Assembly: GCA_964468205.1 (NCBI GenBank)
Contig: CAYXVG010000011.1
Location: 62,001 to 126,000 of the forward strand
From: CAWELS01 sp964468205
GTDB lineage: Bacteria > Acidobacteriota > Terriglobia > Bryobacterales > Bryobacteraceae
Direction of reading: 5' to 3'
Length of the DNA: 64,000 nucleotides
Shown here: positions 25,783-32,880 of the stretch, in pieces
How the letters are laid out: each line of letters begins with the position of its first letter
How positions within the stretch are numbered: position 1 is the stretch's first letter
Program-made: the position numbers and the translations under genes
Notes under the pieces: generated by a model
What the model saw: the letters and a program-made list of their open reading frames with translations, nothing else
Told to the model about the DNA's origin: nothing
The model's database searches: none

Positions 25783-28502
25783 TGCCCGCCGCCTCCAACC
25801 GCCAGAGGCCGTCCGGCTTCCAACCGGCGGCAGATATCGGACCCGGCACAGTACCGGCAGGGTTCTTCATCGGACGGGAGCGGAGCCACTTCGCCCTCGC
25901 GAATGCGCCGCGCCACTTCGATCGCCGTGGCCCGGGCCGCGCGCATCTGGTCTTCCAGCTCATCCGGCATGCAGCGGGTCCCCACCTCGGCGGAAATGCT
26001 TAGCCCTTCCAGCCGCCAGCCTCTCCACTCGGGCTGTTTCTTCACCGAGCAATACAACATGCCCGCGGGCGTATAGCCGAACACCTCGCGGGCGGCGAGC
26101 ATGTAGAGACCGGCCTGTACCCGGGAGCCCTCCTCGGATTCCTTCACCAGGTTGCGGACGCTCTCCGGCGAACTGAGTTTGTAGTCGATCACCAGCGCCC
26201 GTCTGGCGGAGTCGATATCCAGCCGGTCGATGCGGCCGGAGATCGCCAAGTCTTCCGTGATCTCCATGACGAATGTTTGCTCGCGGAGTTGATCGGCGGG
26301 GAGAGGCAGCGTGACGTCCTCGAGGAACCGTTCCAGCCCCCGCAGCAACTCTACCCGGATGCGCTCGGTTTGGTAGCCGGGCTGCACGTTTTTTTCCCGG
26401 CACACCCGCTGGAAGATCTCCGCGAACAGATCCCTCATCGGTTCTACCCCGCCTTCGCTCCGGTGGAGAACCTCGTGGACGATCGAACCCTGCAGCAACG
26501 GGCCCAGCCGGTCAGCCGGCGGCGCGGGCGGCTCCTCCAACCGCAGCGTAACGCTGGCAAAGAATTGGAACGGGCAGGAAAGGAATGTCTCGATCTTGCT
26601 CGGACTGAGCCGGGCGGTTCGGAGCGCGAGAGCGGTCCTTAGGTCCTCGGCATAGATCGCCGGAGGCCGCGGCGCCGGCCGCCGCCGGAGCGATGCCGGA
26701 CGCACGGATTTGGCCGGCGTATCGGATTCCGGCGACCGTCCCAGGGACTCGCGCAATTCGATGAGTTGGAAAGAGGGCAGCGCCGGATCGCCGCGTTGAT
26801 CGTGGGCAGGGTAGCTAAGAAACGCCTTTGTCGTGCCCCGAGAAATGGCGAGCTGGAAAAGGAACTCCTCCTGCCGTTCCCGCTCGCGGCTGGTTTCAAG
26901 GAAGATGCCCTGCCGGCGCAGTTCTCCCCGAGTCCGGTCCGGCAGCAGCGCGTTATCGGGGCGCCGCAGCGGAAACCGGTCCTCAACCAGGCCGCAGACG
27001 AAAATCACGGGCAGTTCCCACTGCCGGGCCTCCATTGCGTCGATGATGTGGACCACGTTGCGGCGCCGGTCGCGCAGATAAAGCCGGCGGTCGTCGAGAA
27101 TGGCGCGGCACTCCTCCCAGAAGGCTTCGAGCGGGACCCGCTCGTCTGGAGCGAACAACTCCTCTGCCTCCCTGGCCGCGTTCACAAACGCCCGCAGCGC
27201 TTCGTTGCGTAATTTCCAGGCCGAGATGAGATCGCGCCGGGCGCCGGATCGCGCCGGGGGATCGGGCAGCAAACCGGGCAGGCGCGCGAGCCGCTTCGAC
27301 CAGACGTCCGCCGGGACCGTGTCCGCGCCCCATGTTGCGATATCCTCCAACCGGTCGCCGAGCCAGCGGAACTGTTCCTCTTTATCCGCCTCGCGAAATG
27401 TGCCCAGCCCCCTGGCTGGGACCCTATTCCGCATCTCGAAGTCCAGCCGGTCCCGCGCGGCGCCGGCCGTGCCGAGTTGCACCGCGCCGAGCAGCGGCTC
27501 CAAGTCCCAATCGTTCAGCAGACTCTCCATAATGCGGAACAGTTGCTGCACACCGGCGTCGGCCGCCGGAGGACGGCCAAGATAGAGCCGCGAAGGAATG
27601 CCAAAGCGGGCGAGCGTGTTCCCGATCAGAGGTCCGTAAGTGTCGCCGCTGCGGATGATCACGCCCATCTCGCGAAACGGCCGGCCCGCTGCCGCTTCGG
27701 CAAGGATGCGCCGTGCGATCTCGGTGGCCTCCGCGTCTTCGTTTTGCGCCCGGACGATTTCGAGGTCTGGGCCGGAATCCACGTGCCGCAGCGCCTTCTC
27801 AGCAAACCCCAGCTCCAGCAGTCGTTCCCGGGTCCGTTCGCTGCCAGGCCATCGCGGCAACGTCACGGTGACTTCGGCATGGGTGGTGATCGCCTCGATC
27901 AAATCGAGCTCGGCGGATGTAAAGGTGAAGAATCCATTGAAGAGGATCTCGCGGTAGGCGCCGGGGCCGTCCTCGGAGATCCGGCGGGCGACGGCGCGGA
28001 GGTGTTCGCCCCGCAACAGCTTACGCCGCTCCAACAGCTCGTCTTCGATCTGGCCGAGCAGTTCCACCAGAGCCCCGGCGTGGGGTGGCCGTGAATCGCA
28101 AGCCCCGATCGCGCGCTCGAGCCGGTGAGCCGGCACGCCGGCGCCGGACAGTTCCTTGAGCAGGTTCGCGACAGCCCGCTGGAAGCCGCGATAACCCGCA
28201 ACCTCCTGCAATACGGCCGGCGTCTCCGCTTCGAGTTTCCGCCGGACGATTCGCTGCAAGAGCGCATCCGAAAGCGGGGCGAATGCCGTCTCGAAACCGG
28301 CAACGAAGCGGTGCAGCGTCTGGATGAGCCCAGCCGGCAGAGCCCCCAGCGCGCGGGCCAGTTCGTGGCTGAGGTGCTCCGCCATTGTCGCGGTGGGGGT
28401 CAGGAGGAGAGCGCCGGAGCCGCCCCGGCGGGCAACGCCGGCCACCTTCTCCAGCACGATCTTCGTCTTCCCTGAACCCGGTGGGCCGGTGAGCAGCAAC
28501 AT
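25779..28502 (-). CDS. addB: ATP-dependent helicase/nuclease subunit B (AddB-like)
   Basis: 907 residues. Walker A LLLTGPPGSGKT at the very N-terminus, a weakly conserved UvrD-like body, and a C-terminal RecB-like nuclease with IDYKLSSPES. The iron-sulfur staple of AddB is present as KIETFLSCPFQFFASV and CRYCAGSDIC. Helicase motifs other than Walker A are degenerate, as usual for this subunit. Works with AddA at broken ends. The addB and addA order with overlap matches an operon. A TATACT hexamer lies just upstream of the start. Confidence 0.88.
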   Translation of the reverse strand: MLLLTGPPGSGKTKIVLEKVAGVARRGGSGALLLTPTATMAEHLSHELARALGALPAGLIQTLHRFVAGFETAFAPLSDALLQRIVRRKLEAETPAVLQEVAGYRGFQRAVANLLKELSGAGVPAHRLERAIGACDSRPPHAGALVELLGQIEDELLERRKLLRGEHLRAVARRISEDGPGAYREILFNGFFTFTSAELDLIEAITTHAEVTVTLPRWPGSERTRERLLELGFAEKALRHVDSGPDLEIVRAQNEDAEATEIARRILAEAAAGRPFREMGVIIRSGDTYGPLIGNTLARFGIPSRLYLGRPPAADAGVQQLFRIMESLLNDWDLEPLLGAVQLGTAGAARDRLDFEMRNRVPARGLGTFREADKEEQFRWLGDRLEDIATWGADTVPADVWSKRLARLPGLLPDPPARSGARRDLISAWKLRNEALRAFVNAAREAEELFAPDERVPLEAFWEECRAILDDRRLYLRDRRRNVVHIIDAMEARQWELPVIFVCGLVEDRFPLRRPDNALLPDRTRGELRRQGIFLETSRERERQEEFLFQLAISRGTTKAFLSYPAHDQRGDPALPSFQLIELRESLGRSPESDTPAKSVRPASLRRRPAPRPPAIYAEDLRTALALRTARLSPSKIETFLSCPFQFFASVTLRLEEPPAPPADRLGPLLQGSIVHEVLHRSEGGVEPMRDLFAEIFQRVCREKNVQPGYQTERIRVELLRGLERFLEDVTLPLPADQLREQTFVMEITEDLAISGRIDRLDIDSARRALVIDYKLSSPESVRNLVKESEEGSRVQAGLYMLAAREVFGYTPAGMLYCSVKKQPEWRGWRLEGLSISAEVGTRCMPDELEDQMRAARATAIEVARRIREGEVAPLPSDEEPCRYCAGSDICRRLEAGRPLAVGGGGQ

Positions 28503-28513
28503 GCGAAGGCTTC

Positions 28514-28519
28514 AGTATA
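28514..28519 (-). promoter_or_regulatory. candidate -10 TATACT for addBA
   Basis: On the minus strand TATACT ends 11 bases before the addB ATG, which predicts a leader of about 5 bases. No Shine-Dalgarno is visible. Confidence 0.45.
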
Positions 28520-28545
28520 CCCGGTGCCTCCACACGCCGTCAGGA

Positions 28546-28551
28546 TACAAT
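28546..28551 (+). promoter_or_regulatory. candidate -10 TACAAT, leaderless geometry
   Basis: TACAAT in context GGATACAATCG ends 7 bases before the ATG of the DUF362 gene, so transcription probably starts at or next to it. Confidence 0.45.
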
Positions 28552-28558
28552 CGAGGCA

Positions 28559-29584
28559 ATGATCCAGCCGAGCCGCCGTATGTTCCTGTCCATGAGCGCC
28601 GGCGCCGCGGGCGTGGCCGCCGAACCCGCCGCCGGCGCGGAGCGCTCCACCGTCGCGATCGTCCGCGGCGAGGACCGCCGCGCCAACGTTCATAACGCCC
28701 TGCTGGCGATTGACGGCCAGATCCGTCCCGCGCTCCGGCGCAAGAAGTACGTCCTGCTGAAGCCGAACTGCGTTGCCGTCGGCAATCAGACTGGTTCCAC
28801 CCACGCCGACGCTCTGCGCGGCATCCTCGACTACCTGGAACCCCGATTCCGCGGTCCGGTCGTGATCGCCGACTCCTCGAAAGACTGCACCTGGGACGCC
28901 TACGAGAACTTCGGCTACCACCGCGTGGTGGACGAGCGCCGGTCGCAAAAGGTGCGCCTCGTGGACCTCAACGACGAACCGGATTTCATCCCTCACGAGA
29001 TCATTGACCGCAACCTGCATCTGACGGCGGTGCGTCTGGCCGCGCGGCTGTTTGACCCCTCGGCCTTTATCCTCGGCTGCGCCCTGCCGAAAGCGCACGA
29101 CTGGGTGATTGCGACCCTCGCGGTGAAGAACCTCGTCATGGCCGCCCCGCTGCACAACTCGCGCCACGAAACGGCAAAGTGGCACGACAAATACAAGTAT
29201 CACGCCGGGGCGCGGGCCATCCAGATGAACATCGCCCTCACGGCCAGGCGCATGCGGCGCTTCTGGGGAGCCACGGTAATCGACGGCTACGAGGGGATGG
29301 AGGGAGAAGGCCCTCTCCGCGGCACTCCGGTCGCTTCCCGCTTCGCTCTGGCCTCCACGGACTTCGTGGCCGCCGACCGCGTCGCCGTGGAAGCCATGGG
29401 CATCGACCCCGCCTGGCCCGGCTATCTTCAGTACTGCTGCGACATGGGCCTCGGCCAGTACGACTTGGCCAAAATCGATCTCCGCGGTGACGCCGCCATC
29501 GGAGACATTCGGAAAAAGTACAAGCTCCACCCGAAACTCGACCGCCAGCTCGAGTGGATGGGCCCGCTCCCGCGAAACGGTTAG
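28559..29584 (+). CDS. Tat-exported DUF362-domain protein
   Basis: 341 residues. Signal PSRRMFLSMSAGAAG, followed by RKKYVLLKPNCVAVG and the HADALRGILDYL region of DUF362. The family's usual start of a conserved KPN loop, a GPVVIADSS segment and LGQYDLAKIDL are visible. DUF362 proteins often carry iron-sulfur clusters, but I see no CxxCxxC ferredoxin-like motif here, so this is the short, cluster-free kind. Function unknown. It converges with an enolase-superfamily enzyme that is also Tat-exported. Confidence 0.8.
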   Translation: MIQPSRRMFLSMSAGAAGVAAEPAAGAERSTVAIVRGEDRRANVHNALLAIDGQIRPALRRKKYVLLKPNCVAVGNQTGSTHADALRGILDYLEPRFRGPVVIADSSKDCTWDAYENFGYHRVVDERRSQKVRLVDLNDEPDFIPHEIIDRNLHLTAVRLAARLFDPSAFILGCALPKAHDWVIATLAVKNLVMAAPLHNSRHETAKWHDKYKYHAGARAIQMNIALTARRMRRFWGATVIDGYEGMEGEGPLRGTPVASRFALASTDFVAADRVAVEAMGIDPAWPGYLQYCCDMGLGQYDLAKIDLRGDAAIGDIRKKYKLHPKLDRQLEWMGPLPRNG

Positions 29585-29585
29585 C

Positions 29586-29602
29586 GGCGGTGTCGAACCG
29601 CC
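29586..29602. terminator. hairpin between convergent genes
   Basis: GGCGGT, five-base loop, ACCGCC: a perfect 6-bp stem immediately after the DUF362 stop, before the convergent enolase-superfamily gene end. Confidence 0.4.
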
Positions 29603-29623
29603 TCGCGTGGCCGCCCGCCGTTG

Positions 29624-31027
29624 CTACTCCCGCACGTTCCGCAGCGTGCCGTCTTCCGTGATGTGCGGGTAGGGGCCCCGCTCCCATATACGGAAACTGA
29701 CCACTGGAAAATCGAATTCCGGTGTCGGCTCGAAGTAGCCGGGATAGCGCAGGTGCTCCTTCACTACTTCGTCGTTCAGCGTGACGCCGAGGCCGGGAGT
29801 CTCCGGTACCTCGATGAAACCTTGATTGACAATCGGCTTCTGCACGCCCGTGACAAGATCGTCCCACCACGGGATATCCACGGCGTGGTTCTCCATGGAG
29901 ATGAACTCGTCGATGGTGGCGATCATGTGGACGCACGCCATGCATCCTACGGGAGATCCGGCGAAATGGACCGCCGTGGGAATGCCGTAGGTGGCGGCGT
30001 AGTCGGCAATCCGCTTCGTCTCGCGAATCGCGCCCGACGTGAGCGGATCGGGATGAACGATGTCAACCGCGCGATTCTCGATGAAATCGCGGAATCCCTC
30101 CTCGAGGCCGAAAAGACTTTCTCCGGTTGCGATTGGCGTGGCCGTGGCCTCCTTGATCTCCAGGTACGCCCGCCAGTTCAAAGGCGCCGCGCCAACGTTT
30201 AGCGTGCCGACCTGCAGGATGTCCTCGGCCCAGGCAAGCCGGTACGGCTCGAAAGCGCGGGCGTAGCGGATCGAGTCCGACACATCGAGCGCGCCGAAGT
30301 GGTCGGCGGCCAGCGGCACGTCGTCGCCGATCGCCTCGCGCACCGCCGCGATGTAGTCGCAGAGAATCGACAGGCCCTTTTCGGTGGCCACCCCGCGCGA
30401 ATCCACCGCACCCGGAATGTCGCCGGCCAACTGGCGTGTTTGCATGTCCATCTTGAAATATGTGAAGCCCCGGTCCTTGCGCTCCTTCATCCGGCGGGCG
30501 TAAACCTGCATATCCTTTGACGGCGTGGTGTCGCAGTAGACACGGATCCGGTCTCTCCGCTTGCTCCCCACCAACCGGTAGGCCGGAACGCCGTAGACTT
30601 TGCCCGCGATGTCGTGCAGGGCCATGTCGATCGCGCTGTAGCCGCCGCCCAACCGGCCGTGACCGGAGTAGGGTTTGAGAGTTCCGAGGATGCCCTCGAT
30701 GTCGAGCGGATTCTTGCCCGTGATGTGCGGCTTGAGGACCAGGGCCTGGCCCTTTACGCCGCCGTCGCGGACTTCACCCAAACCGTACACGTCCTGGTTC
30801 GTGTCGATCCGGATGATCGGGTAGTCAAAGTTCGAGGCCACCGTGCAGGCGCGAATGTCGGTGATCTTCAAATTGCTGGGAGCCGAATTCCGGTTGATAC
30901 CCGAACCTCCTTGCGGTTCCGCCGAAGCGGCTTCCGTGAAGGAAAGCGCCGATGCGATCGCGCCGGCGCCGGCCGTCCGGCGAAACAGCCCGCGGCGGCT
31001 GATGTTCGACTTGCTGCTGTTGTTCAT
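29624..31027 (-). CDS. Tat-exported mandelate racemase/muconate lactonizing enzyme (enolase superfamily)
   Basis: 467 residues from ATG 31027, chosen for GGAGGAAAC upstream; a longer frame starts at 31087. Tat signal SRRGLFRRTAGAGA. The barrel shows YFKMDM, then PLAADHFGALD (metal ligand Asp), WAEDILQ (Glu), and VDIVHPDPLTSGAIRETKRIADYAATYGI. Sugar acid dehydratases in this group (galactonate/mannonate-like) remove water with a general base from lysine or histidine. The final AFEPYRLAWAEDILQ and GVTLNDEVVKEHL segments are typical. Substrate unknown; a sugar acid is most likely given the transporters here. Confidence 0.85.
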   Translation of the reverse strand: MNNSSKSNISRRGLFRRTAGAGAIASALSFTEAASAEPQGGSGINRNSAPSNLKITDIRACTVASNFDYPIIRIDTNQDVYGLGEVRDGGVKGQALVLKPHITGKNPLDIEGILGTLKPYSGHGRLGGGYSAIDMALHDIAGKVYGVPAYRLVGSKRRDRIRVYCDTTPSKDMQVYARRMKERKDRGFTYFKMDMQTRQLAGDIPGAVDSRGVATEKGLSILCDYIAAVREAIGDDVPLAADHFGALDVSDSIRYARAFEPYRLAWAEDILQVGTLNVGAAPLNWRAYLEIKEATATPIATGESLFGLEEGFRDFIENRAVDIVHPDPLTSGAIRETKRIADYAATYGIPTAVHFAGSPVGCMACVHMIATIDEFISMENHAVDIPWWDDLVTGVQKPIVNQGFIEVPETPGLGVTLNDEVVKEHLRYPGYFEPTPEFDFPVVSFRIWERGPYPHITEDGTLRNVRE

Positions 31028-31352
31028 TGTGTTTCCTCCATGGCACGCGCCACAGATCGTATCGCAGATGGCCGGAGATTGCCACAATTTGTTTCACCCG
31101 AAAGACCGGGAAAATCGTGTCCCAGTCATCGCTTGCCGCCGCGCCGCGCCTCAGGTCCGGTCCCGGCCCACACACCTGCTGGTAGGAGTGATTGGAGGCC
31201 GGTACTCCGAATCTGGTAGGCTATTTAAACCGCTCCCATGGTTGGACTGCACTTCTGATGCACACTTCGCAGGCAGGGGGTGGCAGGTGTCGGAAGCCCC
31301 ATGTGGGTTGTGGTGGCTTGCCCGGCCAAACCCGAAAGGATCAACCCAAACA
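31028..31352. other. intergenic region with divergent starts
   Basis: 325 bases between the enolase-superfamily gene and gdhA. No gene or known RNA is recognised. TATTTA at 31222-31227 could be the gdhA -10, which would leave a leader of over 100 bases with several possible short hairpins; none matches a riboswitch I know. Confidence 0.4.
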
Positions 31353-32693
31353 ATGCCATATCTAGATGATGTAATGAACTTGGTGCTGCATCGTGATAGC
31401 GGGGAACGCGAGTTCCATCAGGCAGTCAGACATGTTCTCGGCTCGCTACATACCGTGATCGAGCGCCACCCCGAATACCAGCAACATAGAGTCCTGGAGC
31501 GGGTGATCGAGGCTGAACGGATCATCATATTCCGGGTTCCGTGGCACGATGATAAAGGCCGCGCCCAAGTGAACCGTGGCTTCCGGGTCGAAATGAACAG
31601 CGCTCTCGGACCCTACAAGGGCGGCCTGCGTTTTCGTCCCAACGTGAACCTCAGCATCCTGAAATTCCTCGCCTTCGAGCAGACTTTTAAAAACGCGCTG
31701 ACCACGCTTCCGATGGGCGGCGGCAAGGGCGGTTCGGACTTCGATCCCAAGGGCAAATCGCGCAACGAGGTAATGCACTTCTGCCAGTCATTCATGACGG
31801 AACTATCCCGGCACATCGGCCCAAGCAGGGACGTTCCGGCCGGCGACATCGGAGTGGGCTCCCGCGAGATCGGCTTCCTGTTCGGGCAGTACAAGCGGAT
31901 TCAGAATGAGTTCAGCGGCGCCCTGACGGGCAAGAGCCCGGACTGGGGCGGCAGCCTCATCCGGCCCGAGGCAACTGGTTATGGAGTCGCTTACTTCGCC
32001 CGCGAGATGCTCGCCACCCGCGACGAATCCATCGAGGGCAAGGTCTGCACGATCTCCGGCTCGGGCAACGCGGCGCAATATACCGCCGAGAAATTGATCG
32101 AGCTGGGAGCCAAGGTGGTCTCGCTGTCGGATTCGAACGGCTCCGTCTATGACAAGGCCGGCATCGATACTGACAAGCTGAACTACATCATGGAATTGAA
32201 GAACGTGAAACGCGGGCGGATCAAGGAATACGCCGAGAAGTTTCCGGGCGTGGAGTACAGGGAGAAAGCGCGGCCCTGGTCGATTAAGTGTGACTGCGCC
32301 TTCCCGTGCGCCACGGAGAACGAACTCTCAGGGGCTGATGCCAAGGCGCTTCTCGACAACGGCTGCTTCCTCGTCGCCGAGGGCGCCAACATGCCGACCG
32401 ATGATGATGGCATCGAGGTCTTCATTGAAAACGGTATCCTCTATGGCCCGGGGAAAGCGGCCAACGCCGGCGGCGTCGCGGTCTCTGGTCTGGAAATGGC
32501 GCAAAACGCCCAACATATTAGCTGGCCCCGCGAAGAAGTGGACGGGCGACTCCAGCAGATTATGAAGGCCATCCACACGCTGGCCTGGGAAACCGCCGAG
32601 GACTATGGCACGAAAGGCAACATCATGGCCGGCGCGAATATCGCTGGATTCGTCAAGACGGCCAACGCTATGCTGCATCAGGGACTCGTCTGA
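31353..32693 (+). CDS. gdhA: NADP-type glutamate dehydrogenase
   Basis: 446 residues from ATG 31353, equal to the family's usual size; the longer frame from 30843 runs through the neighbouring gene. Hexameric GDH signatures are complete: GPYKGGLRFRPNV, TLPMGGGKGGSDFDPKGKS with the catalytic lysine, DVPAGDIGVGSREI, RPEATGYGVAYF, VCTISGSGNAAQYTAEKL as Rossmann motif and the FPCATENELSG stretch. Makes glutamate from 2-oxoglutarate and ammonium with NADPH. The AAAGGA at 31335-31340 is a distant Shine-Dalgarno. A PEP/pyruvate-binding-domain gene follows after two GC-rich repeats. Confidence 0.96.
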   Translation: MPYLDDVMNLVLHRDSGEREFHQAVRHVLGSLHTVIERHPEYQQHRVLERVIEAERIIIFRVPWHDDKGRAQVNRGFRVEMNSALGPYKGGLRFRPNVNLSILKFLAFEQTFKNALTTLPMGGGKGGSDFDPKGKSRNEVMHFCQSFMTELSRHIGPSRDVPAGDIGVGSREIGFLFGQYKRIQNEFSGALTGKSPDWGGSLIRPEATGYGVAYFAREMLATRDESIEGKVCTISGSGNAAQYTAEKLIELGAKVVSLSDSNGSVYDKAGIDTDKLNYIMELKNVKRGRIKEYAEKFPGVEYREKARPWSIKCDCAFPCATENELSGADAKALLDNGCFLVAEGANMPTDDDGIEVFIENGILYGPGKAANAGGVAVSGLEMAQNAQHISWPREEVDGRLQQIMKAIHTLAWETAEDYGTKGNIMAGANIAGFVKTANAMLHQGLV

Positions 32694-32696
32694 CCG

Positions 32697-32734
32697 GTTC
32701 TTGACCGCGGGCCTTCGGCGTCGCCCGCCGCGGG
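32697..32734. repeat. 38-bp GC-rich palindromic repeat, copy 1
   Basis: Perfect 38-bp direct repeat starting three bases after the gdhA stop. It contains GCGGGC and GCCCGC arms 10 bases apart, so it can fold as a hairpin and may end gdhA transcription. Between the two copies lies the 14-bp palindrome TGCGCGGCCGCGCA (32744-32757). Confidence 0.7.
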
Positions 32735-32770
32735 GTTTGGGGATGCGCGGCCGCGCAGGTGCGCGGATGC

Positions 32771-32808
32771 GTTCTTGACCGCGGGCCTTCGGCGTCGCCC
32801 GCCGCGGG
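32771..32808. repeat. 38-bp GC-rich palindromic repeat, copy 2
   Basis: Identical to copy 1, 36 bases downstream. An imperfect inverted piece (CGCCGAAGGCCGCGGG, 32865-32880) touches the start codon of the next gene. REP-like in look; whether it occurs elsewhere in the genome is unknown. Confidence 0.7.
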
Positions 32809-32880
32809 CGCTCCCGCCGCTATGCCCGCCAGCCTCCCATCGTAGAGGTTGACGGCATCGGCAGCGCCGAAGGCCGCGGG

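Noticed and set aside
30843..31352. N-terminal extension of gdhA
   Set aside because: It overlaps the opposite gene's 5' end, and the GDH family starts at about the ATG 31353.
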